A stretch of 18,788 nucleotides of DNA. Source: Candidatus Hodarchaeota archaeon (GTDB taxonomy: Archaea > Asgardarchaeota > Heimdallarchaeia > Hodarchaeales > Hodarchaeaceae). The notes under the pieces are model-generated. The model saw nothing but the letters and a program-made list of their open reading frames with translations, was not told the origin of the DNA and searched no databases. Both the position numbers and the translations under genes were made by a program. Within the stretch, counting starts at the first letter, position 1; each line of letters opens with the position of its first letter. The stretch lies in NCBI GenBank assembly GCA_030589605.1, contig JAUUVJ010000010.1, forward strand, positions 1 to 18,788, given 5' to 3'. Below, piece after piece: positions 7,265 to 14,754 of this stretch.

Positions 7265-7948
7265 ATGGCAATTAAGGATGTGGAGCTTGTAGGCTTCATC
7301 CAAGTAGCTGAAACTGATGCTTTAGTTATTATTGACATGCAAAATGATTTTCTTCCTGGAGGACAGTTACCTGTGAATGAAGGTGATGAAATCATACTAG
7401 GGATAAATTCTATTGCTTCTTATTTTCATCAAATAAACAATCCGATAGTTTTTACTCAGGATTGGCATCCTCCTGATCATGAATCATTCGCAAGTGTTCA
7501 TCAAGGAAAAAATCCTTACGATTCGTATGAAGTTCCTGGAATTGGGCCAATTTTATGGCCAGATCATTGCATTCAAGGCACAGATGGAGCAAAATTAGCC
7601 CCTGGACTCGCTTATGTCGGTGTTGCTAATTTAATTCTTCAAAAAGGATACAATAAGCATATTGATTCATATTCGGCTTTTCTTGAAAATGATAAAGTAA
7701 CTGATACTGGCTTGTTAACATATCTTGAATCAGAGAATATCAAAAGGGTTTTTCTTTGTGGCTTGGCTTTAGATTATTGTGTTAATTATACAGCTATTGA
7801 TGCTAGAAAATTTGCGGATTTAGATGTTGTGGTCATTATTGATCTTGCAAAACCTGTAAATTCACCAGAAGATAGTTTATCGAATGCTCTCAAGAATATG
7901 AAGGAAAATGGAGTCTTGTTCGCTTTAAGCCAACAGATTTTGAAATAA
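7265..7948 (+). CDS. pncA: Nicotinamidase (isochorismatase-like hydrolase)
   Basis: Nicotinamidase hydrolyses nicotinamide to nicotinate and ammonia in NAD salvage, in the cytoplasm. All expected residues are present: catalytic triad Asp24 (IIDMQNDF), Lys127 (LQKGYN) and Cys172 (CGLALDYCV), plus the metal ligands Asp66 and His68 (QDWHPPDH) and His101 (WPDHC). Length is 227 aa, near the usual 180-230, with about 15 extra residues at the N-terminus before the core begins. ATG 7265 is preceded by GGTGG at 7254-7258, a fair Shine-Dalgarno. It is transcribed alone and convergent with the DUF58 operon, its stop lying 4 bases from the operon's last gene. Other isochorismatase-like amidases share the fold, but the DWHPPDH and WPDHC metal motifs favour nicotinamidase. 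Confidence 0.93.
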   Translation: MAIKDVELVGFIQVAETDALVIIDMQNDFLPGGQLPVNEGDEIILGINSIASYFHQINNPIVFTQDWHPPDHESFASVHQGKNPYDSYEVPGIGPILWPDHCIQGTDGAKLAPGLAYVGVANLILQKGYNKHIDSYSAFLENDKVTDTGLLTYLESENIKRVFLCGLALDYCVNYTAIDARKFADLDVVVIIDLAKPVNSPEDSLSNALKNMKENGVLFALSQQILK

Positions 7949-7952
7949 TTGT

Positions 7953-8561
7953 TTATTTAGATTTGACTATTACAAAATTCCTTATGATAAAAAGCAAGAA
8001 AATCATAGAAACAGATAACATAATTCCTAATGTTCCGAAACCTTGGTTTCTACCTAATTGAACAAAAAATATACTTGAAAGAATTAATATACCCCAAGAA
8101 AGCGATAGAGCGATCCATGCAAGAAGTAGAAAGGAATACAATTGTAGTTGAAACACTTCTCGTAACTTTATTCTTTCAACACTTTCTTCTGAATATGAGC
8201 TGTATTCCAAATCTAAGTGATAATAGTGAAATGAGATATACCAAACTTCATAAAAAACCCACGTAAGGATTATTCCAAAAGCAAGAGCATAAGCATCCGA
8301 AGAGCCAACTAATATTCCTATGGAAAAGATAATAGTTCCAAAAAACCTAATGTTTGATCCTAGAGAGATTAATCCATAAATAATGATTATTCCTACTACT
8401 AATGCACTAGCAGTCCCTATTAAAGCCACATTTAAGGCATTATTTCCCATTCTACTTGGAATTTCAATTATAACTGTTGCTAAAAGTGGTAAAAAGGAAA
8501 ATACTATAAAAATTAGAATTTCTGAAGACTGAATTACCTTTATATTTGAACGTAAGTTCAT
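7953..8561 (-). CDS. Six-span membrane protein, last gene of the MoxR/DUF58 operon
   Basis: I do not recognise the family. The 202 residues hold about six hydrophobic segments: roughly 14-34, 44-67, 70-87, 89-113, 140-163 and 172-197. A charged loop lies between spans 4 and 5 (SSYSEESVERIKLREVF). There is no catalytic motif. The ATG overlaps the stop of the DUF58 gene in an ATGA, so it is translationally coupled and belongs to that operon. In such operons extra membrane proteins are common and may anchor or be acted on by the MoxR/DUF58 pair; that role is inferred. Confidence 0.75.
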   Translation of the reverse strand: MNLRSNIKVIQSSEILIFIVFSFLPLLATVIIEIPSRMGNNALNVALIGTASALVVGIIIIYGLISLGSNIRFFGTIIFSIGILVGSSDAYALAFGIILTWVFYEVWYISFHYYHLDLEYSSYSEESVERIKLREVFQLQLYSFLLLAWIALSLSWGILILSSIFFVQLGRNQGFGTLGIMLSVSMIFLLFIIRNFVIVKSK

Positions 8562-9811
8562 TTTGTTCGTCTCACCTTGATACTTTTTTGACCTTTTGGA
8601 CCTAACGGATACCAGTGTATCTGAGCAATTCCTAATCTATCTACTTGTTGCATGATATGTTTTCTTTCGAGTAATAGGAGTGTATTTGCCAATTTTGATG
8701 CCTTTGATGGGTCTTTTTCCTCTTCGATATATGATTCAAGCCTTGGGAGAATCAAAGTAATACTATGTCCACGTTTAATCAGCTCTACAAGAAAATCAAG
8801 CATATCTCGGTGATATAGAGGACTAATAAAGAATATTTGTGAGCCTGAAGGAGGCAAGACTGGTAGAAGATTTTTCTGCAAACGTAATTTGAAAACTTCC
8901 TTATGACTTGGAAAAGATCCTTTTGCGTCAATAAGATACTCATTAATGCGTAACAATTGTCTTTTGCCGTGTGCAGCTGGCATTTCTTCAACAAATTCGC
9001 CAATTCCAAAAAAACCCAGCTTATTTCTGTGTGATATAAGAAACTCAGCAGTAGAAATTGTTGCCATCACAGTTTCTTCAAGTACACGCTGTGTTGATTT
9101 CGTATGATCAAAAATAATGAAAATACGAGCAGCTTGATCAAAAGCATATTCATTGGTATGTAATTTATTGAATTTGGCTGTTACACGCCAATTTATAGCT
9201 CTTAATTCATCATTTTGGTAATATTCTCTTACACCTTGAAAATCAAAATCTCGTCCTTTATACAATTTACTTGGGATATTACCTGATTCGGGGAGTAAAT
9301 TCTCACGAAAAATTGGTAAATTTCTGAATTTTATTAGAGAAGGAACAACAGCAAATGATGTAATTAATTGAACCTCTTTAATGTCGGTACGGAATCTCAA
9401 GATGTCTGAACCTTTCAATATAACTGGTCCTACAGTATATCGCCCTCTCTTATGACATTGGATTGCATATGAAAGAGAAATTTTTTCGTTTTCTTCTAAT
9501 TCAAATAGCCAATGATTGGATCCTTCATTTGTAGTACAAGTATTAGGTATTTTATCAACTATTTCTAGTAGAGGTATTCTTTTTCCGTTGTTTTTAATAT
9601 TTAGTTTAATAAATATTAATTCTCCCTTTTCTTCAGTTTTATCTCGGGATATCCATCTGGTTACTGATATTTGGTCAAGGGATGTGTCTTCTGAGGTGAG
9701 TGAGTAAAAAAATATTAGTAAAAGCGGAATAACTAAACCTGCTAAACTCCAACTATGTATAATGGTAGAAATGAATACAATTGAAAGAATAACTGATATA
9801 TAGCTTTTCAT
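8558..9811 (-). CDS. DUF58 domain protein (vWA-like, membrane-anchored)
   Basis: 417 residues. Two N-terminal membrane segments (about 4-20 and 23-40) are followed by a beta-rich region (50-170), then the DUF58 signature YKGRDFDFQGVREYY...LRAINWRVTAK (184-213). A vWA-like fold follows, with D-H-T-K-S at 235-239 in place of the usual MIDAS DxSxS, so the Asp and both hydroxyl positions are kept. DUF58 proteins are encoded next to MoxR AAA+ ATPases and are thought to act with them, as vWA proteins do with MoxR in metal insertion or complex assembly. The MoxR gene ends 60 bases upstream, and the next gene overlaps by 4 bases. The substrate is unknown. Confidence 0.9.
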   Translation of the reverse strand: MKSYISVILSIVFISTIIHSWSLAGLVIPLLLIFFYSLTSEDTSLDQISVTRWISRDKTEEKGELIFIKLNIKNNGKRIPLLEIVDKIPNTCTTNEGSNHWLFELEENEKISLSYAIQCHKRGRYTVGPVILKGSDILRFRTDIKEVQLITSFAVVPSLIKFRNLPIFRENLLPESGNIPSKLYKGRDFDFQGVREYYQNDELRAINWRVTAKFNKLHTNEYAFDQAARIFIIFDHTKSTQRVLEETVMATISTAEFLISHRNKLGFFGIGEFVEEMPAAHGKRQLLRINEYLIDAKGSFPSHKEVFKLRLQKNLLPVLPPSGSQIFFISPLYHRDMLDFLVELIKRGHSITLILPRLESYIEEEKDPSKASKLANTLLLLERKHIMQQVDRLGIAQIHWYPLGPKGQKSIKVRRTK

Positions 9812-9871
9812 CCATGAACTAAGCTGCAGAAAAATACCTCCAAAATAGTCTTATATTCCAATTATTCATAA

Positions 9872-10831
9872 TTATTCCTTTCTAGGAGCCTTCACCCTCT
9901 CTAATATTTTATTTATCATTAGATCAGATGAGGATCCAGCTAACCAAGAAGCAACATCCAGAATCAATCTATGACCTAGTGCAATTGTTGCTAGATCTTT
10001 GACATCTTGAGGAACAACGTAATCACGATTATTTATTACAGCTTTAGCTCGTGATAATGCCATTAAATCTAGAGAACCTCGGGGAGATGCTCCTACTTTA
10101 ACTTGTGGTAAATCTCTAGTCTGTCGTACTATCTCAACAATATAATCTTTTAATTCATCCGAAACATGAACCATTTCAACAGATTTTTGCATTTTCCAGA
10201 AAGTTTCCTGATTAGTAATAGTCCTTATTTCAAAAGATTTCTTTTTTCGCTTAATTCGATTAGTTAATATTCTCCTTTCTGCTTCTTTTGAAGGATATCC
10301 AATCCTGATTTTTGCACTAAACCTGTCAACTTGAGCTTCAGGTAACGCAAATGTACCTTCAAGTTCTAATGGATTTTGGGTTGCTATTACGAGAAATGGT
10401 TTGCCCTCTTTAATTAAAGGATAAGTTTTCCCACCTACAGTTGTTTGATATTCAGCCATTGCTTCTAAGAGAGCACTTTGAGTTTTTGGAGTTGCTCGGT
10501 TAATTTCATCAGCTAATAGGATATCTGTAAAAATAGGTCCTTCTTTGAACTCAAAATCATTTGTCTTCTGGTTATAGATATCTGATCCCGTTAAATCTTG
10601 AGGTAACAGATCAGGAGTGAATTGAATTCTTTTGAAATCACATCCTGACGCTGTAGCAAAAGCACGACATATCATTGTTTTAGCTAGACCAGGATAATCT
10701 TCAAAAAGTATATGTCCGTCCGCAAGAAATGCTAACATGACCTGTTTAAGGGTATCAGATTTGCCAATTATATGAGTATTGACCTCATCAAGAATTTTTG
10801 AACTAATTTCTGCTGTTTCTTCGATTTTCAT
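9872..10831 (-). CDS. MoxR-family AAA+ ATPase
   Basis: MoxR AAA+ ATPases act as chaperones that remodel or activate partner proteins, usually together with DUF58/vWA proteins. Counted from the ATG used here: Walker A EDYPGLAKT (44-52, the GLAKT form typical of MoxR), Walker B ILLADEINRA (104-113), sensor-1 Asn in ATQNPLELEGT, arginine finger in LPEAQVDRF (Arg170) and the lid motif VGASPRGSLDL. About 319 aa, normal for the family. The start is chosen at ATG 10831, because GGAG (revcomp of 10840-10843) sits 8 bases ahead of it. A GTG at 10840 overlaps the upstream stop as GTGA and would add three residues. It lies between a single-span membrane protein and DUF58, so ATP-driven action on membrane partners is likely. 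Confidence 0.93.
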   Translation of the reverse strand: MKIEETAEISSKILDEVNTHIIGKSDTLKQVMLAFLADGHILFEDYPGLAKTMICRAFATASGCDFKRIQFTPDLLPQDLTGSDIYNQKTNDFEFKEGPIFTDILLADEINRATPKTQSALLEAMAEYQTTVGGKTYPLIKEGKPFLVIATQNPLELEGTFALPEAQVDRFSAKIRIGYPSKEAERRILTNRIKRKKKSFEIRTITNQETFWKMQKSVEMVHVSDELKDYIVEIVRQTRDLPQVKVGASPRGSLDLMALSRAKAVINNRDYVVPQDVKDLATIALGHRLILDVASWLAGSSSDLMINKILERVKAPRKE

Positions 10832-10836
10832 TGGAT

Positions 10837-11340
10837 TCACTCCAATTTGGATAAAAGATTAATATCCAATAGTTGTTCTACTTCAGTAAAAATCTCAACA
10901 TATTGTAGATATAAAATATCAAGAACAGTATTTTTTTTGGATGTACTGGGTAAAGAAAGTACTTTATCTTTATTTTGAAGCCATTTTTTTGGGTTTGAAA
11001 GAAGAGTTTCAAGATTTTGACTGTACTCTATCTTTGTTAAATGCTGTTTTTCCTCAATGTGCTCTTTAATTATTTTAGAAACAAGAATTGCAAATTCTTG
11101 CCGTCTATTTAAAGTACTCATCAAGGCTACATGTAAATAATCACGGTACAAATCACTATGGGGTCGAGGTGGTTCGAAGTAATCTGTGTTCCCCTTCTCA
11201 AATATGTAATAATCTTCAATTGAACCAGTTTTTTTAGGAAAAATTGACCTTATTGCAACAGCGCCTAAACCAATAAGCAATAATACTATTACAGGAAAAA
11301 AGTACTCAAAGGTTTCAATAAGGGGTTCAATAGTGCTCAT
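10837..11340 (-). CDS. Single-span membrane protein of the MoxR/DUF58 operon
   Basis: No family recognised. The 167 residues begin with one membrane segment (about 13-32, FFPVIVLLLIGLGAVAIRSI) followed by a soluble, mostly helical domain. Its middle is positively and negatively charged (RRQEFAILVSKIIKEHIEEK), and YRDYLHVAL stands near residue 67. Its ATG overlaps the DUF4129 gene's stop (ATGA), and its own stop lies about 5 bases before the MoxR start, so it is firmly in the operon. The size and layout parallel the small membrane proteins placed between DUF4129-like and MoxR genes in other archaea. A scaffold or partner role is inferred from position only. Confidence 0.75.
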   Translation of the reverse strand: MSTIEPLIETFEYFFPVIVLLLIGLGAVAIRSIFPKKTGSIEDYYIFEKGNTDYFEPPRPHSDLYRDYLHVALMSTLNRRQEFAILVSKIIKEHIEEKQHLTKIEYSQNLETLLSNPKKWLQNKDKVLSLPSTSKKNTVLDILYLQYVEIFTEVEQLLDINLLSKLE

Positions 11341-12254
11341 TCGTCTTCATCATCATCAATATTATTTCTTTGCCGTTTAGAAATCGTTTCTGGAGAAGTA
11401 ATTATTTGTTGAGCCAATTTTCTGGCTTTTTTAACACTTTCTTCAGTCATTTTATGATTTGAGAATTTAGCTTCTTCAAATAAGTCTGTTATATTATCAA
11501 TAAATGAATTCTTACAAAGCCTTTTACTTACGACATCATCAGTAAATTCAGGGGGGGTATAACTCGGAGAATCATTGGCACCACGTCCCTCTAAGTTTTT
11601 GGAAACTTCATAATAACATTCCAATATTTCTTTAATTTCCTGCTCTGTTTTAATAATTGATGCTTGATCTTCTTTAGTTTTCTTACTTTGAAGGTCTTGA
11701 AACTTCGATTGACGTCGTAGAACTACTAGGAAAGTTACTGTGAGAAAAAAAATCCCAAGGAGAAAAATATATTTGAAATCTAGCATAAAAACTTCTAAAG
11801 TCTTACTTAAAAAGGCTATAGGTTGATATTCTGGCTGATTGTTTGGTTGTTGGGGGCCTGAATTATTTGGAGAGGTATCAATTTGGGTAGTTGGTAGTAC
11901 TGTCGAATTTACAGATCCAGAGTTATTATCATCCTCAATAGCTGGTAATGGGATTGTAGCTATAAGAAAAACCATTATAAAAAGTACAAAGATCCATTTT
12001 AACTGGGGGAGATTAGATACATAATTTCTCGTTACAAAGATGTACATAGAGAAAAATATAACTGTGAAGATCGGTAGAACCATCCCAAGCATTTCAAAAA
12101 AGGAGATATTTAGTACAAAAATAGGATTAATTAGATTATCTTGACCAAAAACTTGTTCTTCAAAAGCAATAGTAGAAAAAGTCAATAAGATTAAAAAACT
12201 ACAAAAAACCACAAATTCTCTTCCATAAAAATAAGAAAAGTCTTTAGTATTCAA
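11337..12254 (-). CDS. DUF4129-like multi-span membrane protein, first gene of the operon
   Basis: 305 residues. The N-terminal hydrophobic segment (13-31) could be a signal or anchor. Spans follow near 55-74 and 86-103. A low-complexity Asn/Pro/Gln/Ser loop (about 108-144, NNSGPQQPNNQPE) lies between spans, and a further span is near 161-180. The cytoplasmic tail 203-285 matches DUF4129 in style: ECYYEVSKNLEGRG, then YTPPEF, then LFEEAKFSNHKMTEE, i.e. the helical YxxLxxxL...G...TPxEF...FExAxYS pattern. It ends with an acidic DDDEDE tail. DUF4129 domains are found beside DUF58 and MoxR, often joined to transglutaminases; no transglutaminase is present here. Being first in the operon, it probably has the promoter upstream of 12254. 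Confidence 0.78.
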   Translation of the reverse strand: MNTKDFSYFYGREFVVFCSFLILLTFSTIAFEEQVFGQDNLINPIFVLNISFFEMLGMVLPIFTVIFFSMYIFVTRNYVSNLPQLKWIFVLFIMVFLIATIPLPAIEDDNNSGSVNSTVLPTTQIDTSPNNSGPQQPNNQPEYQPIAFLSKTLEVFMLDFKYIFLLGIFFLTVTFLVVLRRQSKFQDLQSKKTKEDQASIIKTEQEIKEILECYYEVSKNLEGRGANDSPSYTPPEFTDDVVSKRLCKNSFIDNITDLFEEAKFSNHKMTEESVKKARKLAQQIITSPETISKRQRNNIDDDEDE

Positions 12255-12270
12255 GATAATTACCTAGAAT

Positions 12271-12282
12271 AATTACGTAATT
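12271..12282. promoter_or_regulatory. 12-bp perfect palindrome before the DUF4129 operon
   Basis: AATTACGTAATT is a perfect palindrome 17 bases upstream of the operon's first ATG (12254, minus). Its position could suit an operator. AT-rich palindromes of this length are expected several times by chance in a window this size, so this is only a candidate. Confidence 0.22.
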
Positions 12283-12362
12283 TTGATGTATCTGTTTTAA
12301 TAATGTTAATACATTTTTCGTTCTATGCAAGTTTTCAGGTATTTCATCGTTTCATTGAAATC

Positions 12363-12370
12363 TTTATATC
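12363..12370 (+). promoter_or_regulatory. Candidate TATA box for the dual-specificity phosphatase gene
   Basis: TTTATATC, preceded by the purine-rich TTGAAATC (possible BRE), lies about 50 bases before ATG 12417. Transcription from near 12392 would give a leader of about 25 bases. It is divergent from the DUF58 operon. Confidence 0.45.
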
Positions 12371-12416
12371 TGTTTTTTCAGTATAAGTAACATAATGAAA
12401 AGCTGATGGTTAGAAA

Positions 12417-12884
12417 ATGTTTCTCTATTGGATCAATCGTAATAACTCGGGAAGTGGTTCAAAGAAAAGAATTAGGATAGCGGGAGCTAGTGAACCGCAA
12501 ATTTCTGATTTTCCTTTTTTATTAAACATAGAATTAGGAGGGATGATATGTCTTCAAGAAGAAGCTAATTCTAGGGAATTAGCTACATTATTGGAATTAC
12601 CCTATTTTCATTCTCCAATAGTTGATTTTAGTGTTCCTACTGAAGAGGCTCTTGAAAGAATAATAGAGTTCTATCTTGAGTGTCAAGAAAATAACCCAGA
12701 ACTACCCATCTTAGTTCATTGCACTGGAGGCCATGGAAGAACTGGTACCGTTTTAGCAATACTATTAATTGTACTTGATCAAGTCAATCCTGATGATGCC
12801 ATTAAGCGAGTGAGGGAAGTAAACCCTCATGCTATCGAAACAAAAGATCAAGAAGCATTAATTCGAAGTCTTGGTACAGTATAG
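12417..12884 (+). CDS. Dual-specificity/tyrosine protein phosphatase
   Basis: Cysteine phosphatase of the DSP superfamily, 155 aa, a compact single domain. The P-loop HCTGGHGRTGT carries the C-x5-R signature with nucleophile Cys102 and Arg108 followed by Thr. A likely general-acid Asp is Asp70 in VDFSVP. The N-terminal part (RIRIAGASEPQ...ICLQEEA) follows the usual DSP layout, in which the family reads GxxxPxxxxL...vxxLvxxE. It is soluble with no targeting signal. The substrate could be phosphoprotein, nucleotide or phosphoinositide; sequence does not decide. It stands alone, divergent from the MoxR/DUF58 operon and convergent with the M20 peptidase gene. No strong Shine-Dalgarno is seen. Confidence 0.9.
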   Translation: MFLYWINRNNSGSGSKKRIRIAGASEPQISDFPFLLNIELGGMICLQEEANSRELATLLELPYFHSPIVDFSVPTEEALERIIEFYLECQENNPELPILVHCTGGHGRTGTVLAILLIVLDQVNPDDAIKRVREVNPHAIETKDQEALIRSLGTV

Positions 12885-12964
12885 TTAGAATGATAGAATC
12901 GTTATGCTCTGATGGCGAATCAGTTATAAATCAAATCTGATTTAGATTAATTAAAATTCTATAA

Positions 12965-14098
12965 TCAAGTTATAGGAGGTAAATCGAAAAGGAATTTAGT
13001 TAAAACTGATTCCACCTCAATAACCTCATCCATTGAAACCCGTTCATTCGCCACATGAATCCTTTTAGGATTTCCAGGACCAAATATGATAAATGGAACT
13101 GGAGGATTTCGGTCAACAAGTATCGCAGCATCAGTTCCATAATTAAGACCAATAATATCTTGAGAAACATTTTTGGTTAAAAAATGTTGAATATACAAAT
13201 TTTCTTCTGATGTGTAAACTGATGGTAGTATCTGTTTGATTTTAATTTCATATTGAGCAGAATTCTCTTTCGAAAAATGAGTAATTTTGTCAGAAATTTC
13301 ATTCGCAAAATGTTCAGGATCGACAGGAGGAACAATTCGATAATCACAATGCACTTCAGCATGTTCAGGAACAACATTAGCACTTTTTCCTCCCTTAATC
13401 ATTCCAATATTCAGTGTACTTGTCCCTAGAATTGGATCACGTGTTTTTGGGATTTCGGAATGTAATATCGGGAAAGTGTCCACGAGTTTTTCAATCGCAT
13501 TTACTCCCTTCTCTGGTGTTGAACCGTGAGCTGCTTTGCCATAAGAATGTACTGATAACCATAGTATCCCTTTTTCTGCGATACCAACATTCAGGGCTGT
13601 TGGTTCTGTAACAATTAATAATTTGACTTGATCCATAAATCCTGATTTAACTGCAGTTTTAGCCCCTTCCATTCCAATCTCTTCATCAGAAGTACCTAGG
13701 AATACAATTTTATACTCAAGATCATTATTACCAGCATTTTTTATCTTTTTTAGAGCTGCTAAGCAAGCAGCTACACCTCCTTTCATATCAGCAGCTCCAC
13801 GGCCATAAATAAATCCATCATTTTCTATAGCCCCTAATGGATCAAAATTCCAATTATTTGGGTCTCCTATTGGGACTGTATCTAGATGTCCACATAATAC
13901 TATTGATTTATCAGATTCACCCACTGAAAGAATAATATTTCCTTTGTTTTCCTCATACCACTGTGTTTCTGCTGTGATATTATTGTTGTCAGCCCAATTT
14001 TTAATCCATTCTAAATTACTTCGGGTATTCCCAGGAGGATTTTCAGAATTTAAGCAAATCAATTCTTTAAGTATATTTATGCTTTCAGACAATTTCAT
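12965..14098 (-). CDS. M20 family metallopeptidase (ArgE/DapE-type)
   Basis: Two-zinc amidohydrolase/peptidase of 377 aa. Metal ligands and catalytic residues are all visible: His71 and Asp73 in CGHLDTVP, bridging Asp104 in GRGAADMKGG, catalytic Glu139 and ligand Glu140 in TSDEEIG, Glu165 in VTEPT and His348 in RIHVANE. The dimerisation-domain mark KAAHGSTPEKGVNA is at 188-201. The family removes N-acyl groups or cleaves small peptides (acetylornithine deacetylase, succinyl-diaminopimelate desuccinylase, carboxypeptidase G2 and others). No arginine or lysine biosynthesis gene is nearby, so a general peptide or acyl-amino-acid hydrolase is as likely. It follows the small zinc-ribbon gene after 8 bases on the same strand and is probably cotranscribed. 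Confidence 0.92.
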   Translation of the reverse strand: MKLSESINILKELICLNSENPPGNTRSNLEWIKNWADNNNITAETQWYEENKGNIILSVGESDKSIVLCGHLDTVPIGDPNNWNFDPLGAIENDGFIYGRGAADMKGGVAACLAALKKIKNAGNNDLEYKIVFLGTSDEEIGMEGAKTAVKSGFMDQVKLLIVTEPTALNVGIAEKGILWLSVHSYGKAAHGSTPEKGVNAIEKLVDTFPILHSEIPKTRDPILGTSTLNIGMIKGGKSANVVPEHAEVHCDYRIVPPVDPEHFANEISDKITHFSKENSAQYEIKIKQILPSVYTSEENLYIQHFLTKNVSQDIIGLNYGTDAAILVDRNPPVPFIIFGPGNPKRIHVANERVSMDEVIEVESVLTKFLFDLPPIT

Positions 14099-14106
14099 TT
14101 TGCCCT

Positions 14107-14382
14107 TTAAACTTGGTTTTCTTCAATGGAATAATCAAAATTATCGAAATCTATTTTCTTATAATCATCAATAGAAATTTCAGCGAATATTGGTCCTTTG
14201 TAATTGCAAAAATGACAAAAATAAGTAGGAGGAACAATAGCACTCAAGAAAGGATTTGTTACAATCTCAAGTGATGTCCTTAAACATACTGGACATACCT
14301 TGAGAACTTCATTGGAAGGCGCATCCCTTTTCGTGAATTTGAAAATATCATTAAACTTGAAGAATCGCTTCATCATTACCAT
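14107..14382 (-). CDS. Small zinc-ribbon protein
   Basis: Hypothetical protein with one zinc-ribbon: KVCPVCLRTS and, about 25 residues on, YFCHFCNYKG (two CxxC knuckles). The N-terminus is basic and aromatic (MKRFFKFNDIFKFTKR) and the tail acidic (about 91 aa from the start used). The frame is open up to an ATG at 14430, but a TATA-like CTTAAATA at 14431-14438 (minus) would put the transcript start near 14409. I therefore prefer the ATG cluster at 14382/14376/14373 (ATG-GTA-ATG-ATG). It is the first gene of a pair with the M20 peptidase. Function unknown; zinc-ribbons of this kind often bind nucleic acid or partner proteins. Confidence 0.7.
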   Translation of the reverse strand: MVMMKRFFKFNDIFKFTKRDAPSNEVLKVCPVCLRTSLEIVTNPFLSAIVPPTYFCHFCNYKGPIFAEISIDDYKKIDFDNFDYSIEENQV

Positions 14383-14430
14383 CAAATCAAGAAAAACCAG
14401 AATATTTGTATTTTTCTGGGAAATCAACAC

Positions 14431-14438
14431 TATTTAAG
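14431..14438 (-). promoter_or_regulatory. Candidate TATA box for the zinc-ribbon/M20 pair
   Basis: CTTAAATA on the minus strand lies about 50 bases before ATG 14382. The spacing gives a leader of about 27 bases and argues against the upstream ATG at 14430, which lies next to the box. Confidence 0.4.
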
Positions 14439-14754
14439 CTATTATGATTACTACTCTAAAGCTTCGTAATAGGAATAATGAGCGACTTCTATAAATAAAA
14501 ATCGCATAATTAAGGAAATTGACCCCTAAAGAAGAAATTAACAACCTTTTATTAATTATCAAAAAGAATTATAGGACTAGGTACCAAAGAATTACTAATA
14601 TGGGTACTATCATGATCTGATACAATATTGAGTAAAATATAACGCGATTACTCAGGAGGTTGGAAACCTTTTTTTACAAAACTTAGCAAAAGAAAAAATT
14701 AACAAAAAAGTAATCTAAATATACTATGAACTGATCTTACATCGGTGAATAGAA
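14439..14754. other. Intergenic region, possible short transcript
   Basis: 316 bases with no credible coding frame; AT-rich throughout. On the plus strand there is TATAAATA at 14490-14497 and, about 160 bases later, a hairpin with a T-run (14657-14675), so a short untranslated RNA is conceivable. AAATATAC near 14717-14724 is the likely TATA box of the downstream GTPase gene, whose Shine-Dalgarno GGTGA is at 14744-14748. No tRNA or known RNA motif was recognised. Confidence 0.35.
14657..14675 (+). terminator. Hairpin plus T-run, terminator-like
   Basis: AGGTT, loop GGA, AACCT, then seven T in a row: a 5-bp stem directly followed by a U-tract. Archaeal transcription stops at T-runs, so this could end a transcript entering from the left. 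It also shields the GTPase promoter that follows. No plus-strand gene is known upstream to need it. Confidence 0.35.

Noticed and set aside
8030..8266. Plus-strand 78-codon frame opposite the six-span membrane protein
   Set aside because: The minus-strand gene is tied to its operon by an ATGA overlap and has clear membrane spans; the plus frame is its shadow.
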